A stretch of 64,000 bases of DNA from Paenibacillus sp. LS1 (GTDB lineage: Bacteria > Bacillota > Bacilli > Paenibacillales > Paenibacillaceae). Within the stretch, counting starts at the first letter, position 1. Each line of letters opens with the position of its first letter. The notes under the pieces were generated by a model. The model searched no databases. It had not been told where the DNA came from and worked only from the letters and a program-made list of their open reading frames with translations. Made by a program: the position numbers and the translations under genes. Location: assembly GCF_026013365.1 (NCBI RefSeq), contig NZ_JAPDOE010000001.1, positions 2,101,625 through 2,165,624 on the forward strand, read 5' to 3'. Positions 1 to 8,074 of the stretch are shown one piece after another.

Positions 1-99
1 CGCATTCCGGCAGAGCAGCGCCGAAAATCGTGCATATGTCAACGCTGTTTGGATGAATATGCCGATAAAAGACAACCAAAAGAAGAGCCACACAGTTAA
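1..99 (+). CDS. C-terminal fragment of a cysteine-rich CWC-type protein (5' end outside window)
   Basis: The forward frame is open from base 1 to a TAA at 97-99 and encodes about 32 residues containing Ile-Pro-Ala-Glu followed by Cys-Ile-Cys-Gln-Arg-Cys-Leu. This resembles the C-terminal end of small cysteine-rich CWC-family proteins, which finish in a C-x-C-x2-C-L cluster that probably binds metal. The frame has no start inside the window, so this is a partial gene. The stop lies in the loop of the hairpin at 80-118, suggesting that this transcript ends there. Function is unknown. The family match rests on about 20 residues and could be wrong. Confidence 0.5.
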   Translation, partial: RIPAEQRRKSCICQRCLDEYADKRQPKEEPHS

Positions 100-118
100 C
101 AACTGTATGGCTCTTCTT
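80..118. terminator. Bidirectional intrinsic terminator between the left-edge gene and mtlD
   Basis: AAGAAGAGCCA (80-90) pairs with TGGCTCTTCTT (108-118), and an inner ACAGTT/AACTGT pair extends the stem. Pyrimidine-rich tails follow on both strands (TTCATT rightwards, TTTTGG leftwards). It lies between convergent genes and probably ends both the left-edge transcript and the mannitol operon. Confidence 0.6.
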
Positions 119-160
119 CATTATGCCTCATCTATACTGTTAGCCCCGCTACCACTGCTC

Positions 161-1306
161 TTACATTTGGTTATACTGTGCAACAGCCTGTTCCAGCACC
201 GGATGATGCTCATCCATAGCCGTATAATGGTGGAGCGCAGCTGCAATCCCCTTCTGTCGAATCATGTCCTGCAGTTCAACTGCTTCCGGATCATCCGAGA
301 CATCGAACTTGCAGGCTGCGGCCATCCCCATAGCCAGATAGGTCGTTTCGGTTCCATCCGCATAGGCCTGAAGGGCCGGGCGAACCAGACGATCATTCGG
401 AGACAGCTTGCGCAGGGGGGAACGACCAACACGAGTAACCTCATCGGTGAGATACGGGTTGACGAACCGTCCCAATATTTTGACAATATACTGCTCATGC
501 TCTTCTGGGTTGAATCCAAACCGCTTCACCAGAACTTCTCCGGTTTCCTGCAAAACACCATATACAATGGATTTCACCTTTTCATCGGCAATAGCCTTCT
601 GAATCGTGTCATACCCATGCACATTACCGATGTACGCAGCAACGCAGTGTCCTGTGTTAACCGTGAACAGTTTACGTTCGATATACGGCTCCAGATCATC
701 GACATATACGATGCCCTCAACCGGTTTGAATGCAGGAGCCATCTGGGAACGATCTACCACCCACTCGTAAAAAGGCTCCACCTGTACATGCAGAGGATCT
801 TCATGATGCTGAATGGGTACAATCCGGTCTACAGCCGAATCTGGAAAATAAACGTACTGATCCGCAAGGTAACGTGTCTCTTCATTGAGCAGAGCATATA
901 CATGCTCTTTCAATTGTGTACTGGCTCCAATGGCGTTCTCGCAAGCAATAATATGAAGAGGGTTTTGAGCAGGACCAGAACTCAGTCTTCTCTCAAGTCC
1001 CTTCGCAATACCTGTTGCAATATGCTTCAGTACGCCCACGCCCACTGCGGTTGTAATCAGATCAGCTTCCACAACGGTTTGAGCAACCGTCTCCAGTTGG
1101 GTTCCATCGATTGCACCTACACCTGTCACGGTCTCCTGATCCTTACTCTCGTTAGCCAGTTCCACCGTATACTGCCCCCGTTGCTGAAGAGCGGTTACCA
1201 AGGTCTGATTCACGTCGGAGAAAACAACCTCATATCCTGCACGGGAGAGAATTAATCCGATAAATCCGCGTCCAATGTTACCTGCGCCAAAGTGTAGGGC
1301 CTTCAT
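161..1306 (-). CDS. mtlD: Mannitol-1-phosphate 5-dehydrogenase
   Basis: This 381-residue cytosolic enzyme oxidises mannitol 1-phosphate, made during PTS uptake, to fructose 6-phosphate with NAD. The N-terminus has the Rossmann motif HFGAGNIGRGFIG (about residues 5-17). The central region contains NTGHCVAAYIG, with the conserved Asn and His of the polyol-specific long-chain dehydrogenase family. Length is normal for the family. The ATG at 1306 overlaps the end of mtlF by 4 bases and has GGAG just upstream. It is the last gene of mtlA-mtlR-mtlF-mtlD, consistent with catabolism of the imported sugar phosphate. Confidence 0.96.
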   Translation of the reverse strand: MKALHFGAGNIGRGFIGLILSRAGYEVVFSDVNQTLVTALQQRGQYTVELANESKDQETVTGVGAIDGTQLETVAQTVVEADLITTAVGVGVLKHIATGIAKGLERRLSSGPAQNPLHIIACENAIGASTQLKEHVYALLNEETRYLADQYVYFPDSAVDRIVPIQHHEDPLHVQVEPFYEWVVDRSQMAPAFKPVEGIVYVDDLEPYIERKLFTVNTGHCVAAYIGNVHGYDTIQKAIADEKVKSIVYGVLQETGEVLVKRFGFNPEEHEQYIVKILGRFVNPYLTDEVTRVGRSPLRKLSPNDRLVRPALQAYADGTETTYLAMGMAAACKFDVSDDPEAVELQDMIRQKGIAAALHHYTAMDEHHPVLEQAVAQYNQM

Positions 1307-1737
1307 AGCTCCATTTCACTTTCCAGAATAGCAATAACTTCTTCAGCTGTTTTGGCTAGACGCAGGGCCTCCATATTCTCATCTTCAGCACAGATCACCG
1401 CAATGCTAGTCAGGATCTCCATATGTTCCCCGCCTTGAGCCGCGATACCAATGACCATATAAGCCTTTTCTTCGCCAAAATCAACACCCTGTGGATACTG
1501 AATGACAGAGATGCCTGTAGATAAAATGAAAGCTTTGGACTCCTTCGTACCGTGCGGGATCGCAAGTCCGTTCCCTACATAGGTCGAGACAATCTCTTCA
1601 CGTTCAATCATCTTCTCAATGTAATCAGCGGTAATATGTCCCGCATCCTTCAGAATCTGTCCTGCCATACGAATCGCTTCGTATTTATCCTGAGCCGTCG
1701 CATTCATGATGACTTTATCTGTTGTTAACATACTCAT
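1303..1737 (-). CDS. mtlF: PTS mannitol-specific EIIA component
   Basis: A 144-residue soluble phosphocarrier that accepts phosphate from HPr and passes it to the EIIB domain of MtlA. The EIIA fold of the fructose/mannitol class is recognisable, with GNGLAIPHGTKESK carrying the phosphorylated histidine near residue 60 and GIAAQGGEHMEIL further on. The ATG at 1737 has GGAGGT 8 bases upstream. The gene overlaps mtlR by 4 bases and mtlD by 4 bases, so the three are translationally coupled. EIIA is a separate protein here because MtlA lacks an EIIA domain. Confidence 0.95.
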   Translation of the reverse strand: MSMLTTDKVIMNATAQDKYEAIRMAGQILKDAGHITADYIEKMIEREEIVSTYVGNGLAIPHGTKESKAFILSTGISVIQYPQGVDFGEEKAYMVIGIAAQGGEHMEILTSIAVICAEDENMEALRLAKTAEEVIAILESEMEL

Positions 1738-3836
1738 AATGGTTGACCTCCAATTTCGGTTTTACTGCGATAAAATCCAACAAGTTCCTGGGACAGGTAA
1801 TGAATGAGTTCATCCCTGATTCCCTTTTCCAGCAATGTAATCATCTCTTCCTGCAATAACAGGGCGCTGATCTCACTGAGAACCTCCAGACTTTCCTTGG
1901 ATAATTCTCTGGGACCGAGCATCAAGAGAATATGAGTAACTCCTGCCGGATCATCCGGCGTACGAAGGAGTGGCTCCGTGAGCTGAAACAGACTGATAGA
2001 TGGCCTGTAGATCCCCTCACTTCGTGTATGAAAGAGCGCAAGTCTTGTGCCGGGAATCTTCTGACTCCCCACTACCTCACGCGCCTCCAACCGTTTCGCG
2101 ATCTCCTCCGGCTCCTTCAATACACCAGATCCATGGAGTACATTGCACATCGCATACACGGTTTTATAGAAACCAATATCTTGGTTATCCAGCGGATACA
2201 CCTGAAACTTGCCAATAATTCGGACGATTTCAATCAATGTAGCTTCCATTCCGTCAGGGTCCGAGTAACGACTTGTCGTCTGAACCTCTGTTTCACGGGG
2301 CTTGTTATGCTGCTGTTGTAACGTTGTGGTTTTAATAAAATGACGCAGGCGCTCGCTCTCTTCTGCTGTAAGCAGTGGACTCACTTTGTAATACTGATGC
2401 TCATCCATCGGCAGATCGACAGTGGATAACACCAGATCATATTGATCTGTAGGTATCCGGGCAGCTTCATACCAGGACACGCTATCCATGATCCGAATCT
2501 CGGGAATCTCCTTAGACAATCGGCTTGAAAGCATACGTGATGACCCGATTCCGCTTGTACATACGATGATGGCCCTGATTTCCCGCTTCAGTGCACGTAA
2601 CCTCTCAATGGAAGCTCCAAAATGCATGACCAGAAAACCAATTTCCTCATCCGGAACGTCTGTGCCTGGCCAAGCTTGATGCACGGATTTTTTGACATCT
2701 TCGAAGAGTAAATCATAATCCTTGCGAATCTGCTGCAATAGCGGATTACGAATCATCTGTTGTCCTTCAATTCGCTCCATTACAGGTTCCATATGTCCAA
2801 GTAGACCCTCACGAAGCAAACGATCCTCATGAAAGGCATAATGCGTTCTCGCCTGCATCTGATCAATCAATGAATGTACCCTGTCCAGTAAAATCAAGTC
2901 GTCTATTGGCAACAGCCTGGAAGAGTGAATCCGCTGCTCTGTCTCAACTAATAGTCTGTGAAAATAAGCTTGCTCATCTTCTGAGAATGTCAGCCCCAGC
3001 TGGGTGGATAACACACCACACAAGCGGGATGCCATATAAGGTGGAACCTTCATATCATCCTGCTCTGCAACTTCATCCCCCGTTTTCTCTCGTGGAGACA
3101 TACGGCCAATACCAAAGCCTTTACGAATACGTACAACCGCTACGGACATTTGAATCAGCAGTTTCATGTATTGGCGTTCCGGGATGTTCTCCAGCCATTC
3201 GATATCTGGTTGCCATAACGCATTTTCGACCGTAAGCACATCACCGTGTCCGATCATATCCAACAGTTTTTGGTTTACGATGGAGCCCCCTTGTTCAGGC
3301 TGTCTTCCGAACAAGTCAGACTCATCCAAAAATTCCAGTGCAAGTGCAGCTATGGCTGTGCGATGAATCGTCTCACTTCCGTTAATCTTGACGCCATATC
3401 CACGTCTGCGAACCAGCTTCAGTCCCGCCTGACGAATCCGTGATTCCAAATCGTCCAGATCAGTAGTTACGGTAGATACAGTCACTTTCAGATCGGAAGC
3501 CAGGGCGAGCAACTTTACAGGCTCCGGTTCATCCAGCAGGATGCAAAGCATGAAGAGCTTACGCTCTTCTGGCGTAAACTCTACGTATTCTTTACCCTCC
3601 AATTGCTGGCGCAATACAGCCAGATCATCGGAACCAGCATCGATTCGGATACCGGTTCCTGATTTTTTTTCCAGCTTCATTCCCAGGGGTTCAAGCCATT
3701 GTTCAATCATTTGAAGCTCCCGGTGAACTGTTCGGGTACTGACCTTTACTTCAACGGCGATTTCGCCGGCTGTTACTTCATGTGGATGCTCTAGCAGGAA
3801 CTCCACGATTTCACGTTGTCTTTTGGTAATACTCAT
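1734..3836 (-). CDS. mtlR: MtlR, PRD- and PTS-domain transcriptional activator of the mannitol operon
   Basis: A 700-residue regulator. In order I see an N-terminal winged HTH (about 1-60), a second HTH-like region (about 85-150), two PTS regulation domains, an EIIB-like domain with CTSGIGSSRM (Cys near residue 426) and a C-terminal EIIA-like domain with ALFHTRSEG. The second PRD holds the conserved MHFGASIER histidine. In known MtlR proteins, phosphorylation of PRD2 by HPr activates, and phosphorylation of the EIIB-like or EIIA-like domain inhibits, linking mtl expression to mannitol flux. It sits inside the operon between mtlA and mtlF, as in Geobacillus stearothermophilus, rather than as a separate gene as in B. 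subtilis. The ATG at 3836 follows GGAGG. Confidence 0.93.
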   Translation of the reverse strand: MSITKRQREIVEFLLEHPHEVTAGEIAVEVKVSTRTVHRELQMIEQWLEPLGMKLEKKSGTGIRIDAGSDDLAVLRQQLEGKEYVEFTPEERKLFMLCILLDEPEPVKLLALASDLKVTVSTVTTDLDDLESRIRQAGLKLVRRRGYGVKINGSETIHRTAIAALALEFLDESDLFGRQPEQGGSIVNQKLLDMIGHGDVLTVENALWQPDIEWLENIPERQYMKLLIQMSVAVVRIRKGFGIGRMSPREKTGDEVAEQDDMKVPPYMASRLCGVLSTQLGLTFSEDEQAYFHRLLVETEQRIHSSRLLPIDDLILLDRVHSLIDQMQARTHYAFHEDRLLREGLLGHMEPVMERIEGQQMIRNPLLQQIRKDYDLLFEDVKKSVHQAWPGTDVPDEEIGFLVMHFGASIERLRALKREIRAIIVCTSGIGSSRMLSSRLSKEIPEIRIMDSVSWYEAARIPTDQYDLVLSTVDLPMDEHQYYKVSPLLTAEESERLRHFIKTTTLQQQHNKPRETEVQTTSRYSDPDGMEATLIEIVRIIGKFQVYPLDNQDIGFYKTVYAMCNVLHGSGVLKEPEEIAKRLEAREVVGSQKIPGTRLALFHTRSEGIYRPSISLFQLTEPLLRTPDDPAGVTHILLMLGPRELSKESLEVLSEISALLLQEEMITLLEKGIRDELIHYLSQELVGFYRSKTEIGGQPL

Positions 3837-3874
3837 ATCTCAGCCTCCGGCTCAGGGAAAACAAATGCGTGCAA

Positions 3875-5329
3875 TTACTTCAGACGTTCAACGAGCGCAT
3901 CGTATTCCGGGCTTTTTAGGAAGTTGTCGATGGATATATGTTCTGCGTTCGGCGCAACGGAGCGAGCACGATCCGTTAATATTTGTTGTGTGATCACCAC
4001 GTCTGCATCCGGCGGGATATCACTGATGGCCGTATTGGTCACCGTAACATCAATCCCCTCTGCCTTCATCTTCTTGCGTAGAATGGAAGCGCCCATGGCA
4101 CTAGATCCCATGCCTGCATCACAGGAGAAGACAATCTTCTTCACATCTGTTTTCACTGTAGAAGTAGCCATATCCGCAGTTCTGTCTGCTTCACGTTGGT
4201 TAGCGGTAATGCCAGCGTTTGGCACAGTTCCTTGATTCTTCATGTCTTTCATCCGGCTGGATGCAGACTCCAGATCTTCGTCCTTTTGTTTACCCGTTTT
4301 CAGCAACAGTGCTGCCACCAGGAAGGAAACGACTGCTGCTACAAGAACCCCTGCGAGCATCGGCAGATATCCACCTTTTGGTGTTAAAAGGAAATAGGCG
4401 ATAATACTACCCGGTGATGGTGCTGAAACAAGCCCTGCTCCGGTTAGCATGAATGTTAATGTACCTGCGACGCCACCCGCGATTGCTGCAAGAATCAGAA
4501 TTGGTCTCATCAGAATGTAAGGGAAGTAGATCTCATGAATTCCCCCGAAGAAATGAATGATAACAGCACCTGGTGCAGAAGATTTGGCCATTCCGCGTCC
4601 GAAGAAGCAGTAAGCAAGCAAGATACCAAGTCCCGGACCCGGGTTCGATTCAAGCATGTATAATACAGATTGCCCTAATTCTCTCGCTTGATCTGTTGCA
4701 ATCGGTGTGAGAATCCCGTGGTTGATCGCATTGTTCAGGAACAATACTTTACCCGGTTCAATAATCAGGTTGACCAGCGGTAACAAGCCCAGATTCATTA
4801 AGCCTTGTACCCCGGCAGACAATACTTTACTAATCGCTTCTACAGCAGGCCCGATGCCCAGTAGCGCAATGATCCCCAAGATCCCGCCAATGATACCGGC
4901 TGAGAAGTTATTAACCAGCATTTCAAATCCGGCTCTAACTTTGCCTTCAATGGATTTATCGAATTTTTTGATAATCCATGCTGCCAGAGGTCCGGCAATC
5001 ATCGCACCGAGGAACATCGGAATATCACTACCCACGATGACCCCGATGGTCATAATGGCACCCACGACGCCACCACGCTGACCATGCACCATCGTACCCC
5101 CGGTGTAACCAATTAACAGCGGCAGCAAATATTTGATCATCGGATCGACTAGCTGTGCAAGCGTCTCGTTAGGGAACCAGCCTGTTGGAATGAACAGAGC
5201 CGTAATTAATCCCCAGGCGATGAACGCTCCCATATTCGGCATGACCATACCACTCAGGAATCGGCCAAAACGCTGCACACCTACCCGTAGCCCACCTTTG
5301 GAATTGGACGATTGGTCCAAATTACTCAT
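3875..5329 (-). CDS. mtlA: PTS mannitol-specific EIICB permease
   Basis: A 484-residue membrane permease that imports mannitol and phosphorylates it to mannitol 1-phosphate. The first ~340 residues form the EIIC transmembrane domain, including GGIHEIYFPYILMRP, the conserved substrate-binding signature. A linker and an EIIB domain follow, with the phosphocysteine in SCDAGMGSSAMG (about residue 405). No EIIA domain follows; MtlF supplies it. The ATG at 5329 is preceded by AAGGAGG at about 8 bases. It is the first gene of the operon, and its upstream region carries a cre-like site. Confidence 0.96.
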   Translation of the reverse strand: MSNLDQSSNSKGGLRVGVQRFGRFLSGMVMPNMGAFIAWGLITALFIPTGWFPNETLAQLVDPMIKYLLPLLIGYTGGTMVHGQRGGVVGAIMTIGVIVGSDIPMFLGAMIAGPLAAWIIKKFDKSIEGKVRAGFEMLVNNFSAGIIGGILGIIALLGIGPAVEAISKVLSAGVQGLMNLGLLPLVNLIIEPGKVLFLNNAINHGILTPIATDQARELGQSVLYMLESNPGPGLGILLAYCFFGRGMAKSSAPGAVIIHFFGGIHEIYFPYILMRPILILAAIAGGVAGTLTFMLTGAGLVSAPSPGSIIAYFLLTPKGGYLPMLAGVLVAAVVSFLVAALLLKTGKQKDEDLESASSRMKDMKNQGTVPNAGITANQREADRTADMATSTVKTDVKKIVFSCDAGMGSSAMGASILRKKMKAEGIDVTVTNTAISDIPPDADVVITQQILTDRARSVAPNAEHISIDNFLKSPEYDALVERLK

Positions 5330-5641
5330 TGTATTATCCTCCTTGGATCAAGTCATTATGTTTATGAAAGGGGTATCATTTCTCCCCTGCTGTAATCCTA
5401 AGCGAGAATGCTCTCCTGTTCAATCAAATGAAAGCGTACTTTCGTCATGAACAATGATGACAACATTAGGTTATGTAATCGTTTTAATCTATGCATATTA
5501 GCTGAACTCATTGGTACATAAGGCTTTTCTTGCCTATGACTTTTATCATTTCCAAAATCAATTTCTAACCTGTAGCTTGTTCCAATCTGGCGATTCACAT
5601 CCATAATCTGCTTCAATCTGCATTCAAAACCATCCTCAGAA
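5330..5641 (-). promoter_or_regulatory. mtlA upstream region (promoter interval of the mannitol operon)
   Basis: These 312 bases upstream of mtlA hold its ribosome binding site (AAGGAGG at about 5338-5345) and a cre-like box at 5474-5487. A second dyad, GAAAG-CGTA-CTTTC (5430-5443), could be another weak cre or an MtlR half site. I could not fix a convincing -35/-10 pair. A short reading frame (5398-5661) crosses this region but begins inside the gcvH terminator and is not called. Confidence 0.4.
5474..5487. promoter_or_regulatory. Candidate catabolite-responsive element (cre) upstream of mtlA
   Basis: TGTAATCGTTTTAA matches the CcpA site consensus TGNAANCGNWWNCA at every defined position but one (C to A near the end). 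It lies about 145 bases upstream of mtlA, a plausible place for glucose repression of the mannitol operon. The assignment is by pattern only. Confidence 0.4.
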
Positions 5642-5680
5642 AACACAAAAAACCTGTGCAAGCCTCAGGCTCACACAGGT
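5642..5680 (-). terminator. Intrinsic terminator of gcvH
   Basis: On the minus strand ACCTGTG..AGCC pairs with GGCT..CACAGGT around a short loop and is followed by TTTTTTG. It lies 68 bases past the gcvH stop and separates gcvH from the mannitol operon. Confidence 0.85.
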
Positions 5681-5747
5681 CGAAACAATATGAAGCATAT
5701 CTCATTTTGTTATAAAATATATGTTAATAAGTACAAGTTCGTTGATA

Positions 5748-6140
5748 CTATTCTTCCGTATGTTTACGATACGCGTCTGCATTCATCAATGTAGACAATG
5801 CTGCTGTCAGATCTCCCTCAACGCGGATCTCAATCATCCAGCCTTCCTCGTAAGGAGAGCTGTTCACAAGTTCAGGTGAGTCCTGCAACAAATCATTCAC
5901 CGCAATGATTGAACCCGTGACTGGAGAAAACAAGTCTGACACCGTTTTGACCGATTCGATCGTTCCAATGCTGTCTTCTGCTTTTACATTGGATTCAAGG
6001 TCAGGCAATTCCACAAACACAATGTCACCCAGCTGATGCTGCGCGAACTCGGTAATGCCAATACGTACAGTATCCTCCCCTACGGTTTGCACCCATTCGT
6101 GCTCTTCACTGTACAGGAAATCACTTTTCAATTCGCTCAT
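5748..6140 (-). CDS. gcvH: Glycine cleavage system H protein
   Basis: A 130-residue lipoyl carrier that shuttles the methylamine group of glycine from the P protein to the T protein. The lipoylated lysine is in GTIESVKTVSDLFSPVTG (about residue 64), the typical hammerhead motif. The ATG at 6140 follows GAGGCGG. It is transcribed away from gcvT-gcvPA-gcvPB and is not behind the glycine riboswitch, so its control must differ. In Bacilli H protein is also the entry point for lipoate assembly, which could explain independent expression (inference). Confidence 0.96.
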   Translation of the reverse strand: MSELKSDFLYSEEHEWVQTVGEDTVRIGITEFAQHQLGDIVFVELPDLESNVKAEDSIGTIESVKTVSDLFSPVTGSIIAVNDLLQDSPELVNSSPYEEGWMIEIRVEGDLTAALSTLMNADAYRKHTEE

Positions 6141-6412
6141 TCGATATCCGCCTCGCTTTTCATTAATGAGTGCATGCGTTCTTTGACCTTAACCTTTTTC
6201 CCAGAACATAGCGTATGATATTTTTGAATCAAATGTCAATATACCTCACAAATTATTTAATAATGGCCTCCTCAAACCGCAACCCGAATACACTCTTTCT
6301 ACATATACTGGTGAATATTAGAATAGTAAGCGTAGTCTTTTTAAATACACGAACAATAACATTACAAACTCAATAAATATTCGGTTTTAAATCATTTTCT
6401 ATGATATCGTTC
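6141..6412. other. AT-rich divergent intergenic region between gcvH and the gcvT promoter
   Basis: No gene or strong structure was found. A minus-strand TTGACA about 100 bases upstream of gcvH could be a -35 element, but no good -10 lies at standard spacing. The rest is low-GC spacer. Confidence 0.4.
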
Positions 6413-6442
6413 TTGACATCAGCAGTGGATTCACGTTTTAAT
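6413..6442 (+). promoter_or_regulatory. Promoter of the glycine riboswitch-gcvT operon
   Basis: TTGACA (6413-6418), an 18-base spacer and TTTAAT (6437-6442) form a near-consensus sigma-A promoter. Predicted transcription start is near 6449, about 45 bases before the first glycine aptamer. Confidence 0.7.
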
Positions 6443-6489
6443 GAGAAGAGTAAATGTTTTTTATTGGACTATGTTATACCCGCGGATGA

Positions 6490-6717
6490 ATGTAAAGGGA
6501 GAGATTACCCGTGACACCCGATTCGGGATGTACATGAGGTAACGCCGAAGGAGTAAACCACCGATAAGCGGGGGTGAATCTCTCAGGCAAAAGGACTTTT
6601 ACGGGACGCAACTCTGGAGAGCATCTATTCGCCCTGTGCGGGCGTTATGATCACCCAAGGGGAAACCTGCTGCACTGATGCGGCGGGGTAACTCTCAGGT
6701 ACAAGGGACAGAGCCTT
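6490..6717 (+). promoter_or_regulatory. Tandem glycine riboswitch
   Basis: Two aptamers in series show the family hallmarks. Aptamer I (about 6497-6609) runs from GGGAGAGATTACC through GCCGAAGGAGTAAACC to CTCTCAGGCAAAAGGAC. Aptamer II (about 6610-6717) runs from CTCTGGAGAGC through CACCCAAGGGGAAACC to CTCTCAGGTACAAGGGACAG. The gcv genes downstream use glycine, as for known members that switch expression on when glycine is abundant. Confidence 0.95.
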
Positions 6718-6772
6718 AGAATACAGCGTGCTACTTGGCATGCCGGTTCTTTGGCCTGTCCTTTTCCTTTTT
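6705..6772 (+). terminator. Expression-platform terminator of the glycine riboswitch
   Basis: GGGACAGAGCC at the 3' end of aptamer II can pair with GGCCTGTCC (6753-6761), followed by TTTTCCTTTTT. The 5' arm is shared with the aptamer P1 helix, so glycine binding should prevent this hairpin and allow read-through into gcvT. That is the expected ON-switch design. Confidence 0.75.
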
Positions 6773-6937
6773 CCCAAAAAAACGAAAAACAGGATTCAGA
6801 TCGGAATCGGCGCTGTCATAGCTGCCTTACCATACTTATCTACTAAAAATTTCTGCTTAGAAAATTTAAAAATACTCTGGTTCATTGATCCACGATTGCA
6901 TATTCGGCCGGTTGACGGCCCATAACGAGGTGATTTG

Positions 6938-8074
6938 ATGTCCGATTTGCTTAGAACACCACTCTTCCCCCTATATCAGCAATATGAAGGCGTACGGTGC
7001 ATTGATTTTGGAGGCTGGGAGCTTCCGGTGCAATTCAGCGGAATCCAGAAAGAACATGAAGCGGTGCGTGAGCGTGCTGGACTGTTCGATGTGTCCCATA
7101 TGGGCGAATTCACGGTACAGGGTGAGCAGGCTGAAGCGTTTTTGCAACAAATGACGACCAATGATGTGACCACGCTGGTTCCCGGTCAAGCCCAGTACAC
7201 CCTGATGTGTTACCCAGATGGCGGTGTGGTGGATGATCTGCTCGTGTATAAGCTGGAAGATCAGCATTATATGCTCGTCGTTAATGCATCCAATATCGAT
7301 AAGGATTGGGCATGGCTGCAAGAGCACCTGATCCCTGGCGTAAGCATGACCAACGATTCGGAGCAGACAGCGCTACTCGCCCTGCAAGGTCCACTGGCTG
7401 TAGATATTATCGGAAAAGTTACAGCTACGGATGTATCCACGATTGAACCGTTTCGTTTTGTGCAGGACGCCGAAGTATGTGGAGTAAAATTACTGTTGTC
7501 CCGTACCGGTTATACCGGTGAGGATGGCTTTGAACTATATGTTCCTGCGGACCAAGCCGCTGCGGTGTGGAATGGATTAATGCAAGCTGGTGAAGGTCAT
7601 GGACTGGTGCCAACCGGACTTGGTGCCCGGGATACGCTGCGTTTTGAAGCGAGGCTCCCCCTGTATGGACAGGAATTGTCGGCAACCATCTCTCCGCTCG
7701 AAGCTGGCGTAGGTATGTTTGTGAAGCTGAATGCCGGACCTTTTATCGGACACGAAGCCTTGTTACAGCAAAAAAATGACGGGCCCGCCCGCAAACTGGT
7801 CGGCATCGAAGTGCTGGAGCGTGGTATTCCTCGCCCCCACTATCCGATTTACGCCGAAGGCGTACAGATTGGTGAAGTGACAACAGGCACACAATCACCT
7901 ACATTGAAGCGTAATCTGGGGCTGGCCCTCATCGACAGCAAATATGCTGCACTGGGAACCCCGCTTGAGATTGAGATCCGCGGCAAGAAGCTGAAAGCCG
8001 AGGTCGTGAAGACCCCTTTTCATAAACGGACACGCACGTCAAAGACACCTACCCAAGGAGCTGATCAAGCATGA
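6938..8074 (+). CDS. gcvT: Glycine cleavage system T protein (aminomethyltransferase)
   Basis: Transfers the methylene group from aminomethylated H protein to tetrahydrofolate, releasing ammonia. The 378-residue product has the GcvT folate-binding core, including FDVSHMGEF near residue 48, RTGYTGEDGFELY near residue 190 and the C-terminal barrel with PHYPIYAEG. Length is normal. I chose the ATG at 6938 because GAGGTG lies 5 bases upstream; a TTG directly before it is in frame but less likely. It overlaps gcvPA by 4 bases and is the first gene behind the glycine riboswitch. Confidence 0.96.
   Translation: MSDLLRTPLFPLYQQYEGVRCIDFGGWELPVQFSGIQKEHEAVRERAGLFDVSHMGEFTVQGEQAEAFLQQMTTNDVTTLVPGQAQYTLMCYPDGGVVDDLLVYKLEDQHYMLVVNASNIDKDWAWLQEHLIPGVSMTNDSEQTALLALQGPLAVDIIGKVTATDVSTIEPFRFVQDAEVCGVKLLLSRTGYTGEDGFELYVPADQAAAVWNGLMQAGEGHGLVPTGLGARDTLRFEARLPLYGQELSATISPLEAGVGMFVKLNAGPFIGHEALLQQKNDGPARKLVGIEVLERGIPRPHYPIYAEGVQIGEVTTGTQSPTLKRNLGLALIDSKYAALGTPLEIEIRGKKLKAEVVKTPFHKRTRTSKTPTQGADQA

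Noticed and set aside
53..1255. 400-codon plus-strand frame opposite mtlD
   Set aside because: Mirror frame of a clear mtlD; composition (Cys/His/Asn-rich, no domains) is that of an antisense shadow.
5398..5661. 87-codon minus-strand open frame between mtlA and gcvH
   Set aside because: It begins inside the gcvH terminator hairpin, has no ribosome binding site and no recognisable family.
6728..6925. 65-codon frame between the glycine riboswitch and gcvT
   Set aside because: Starts in the riboswitch terminator and has no ribosome binding site; the space is untranslated leader.
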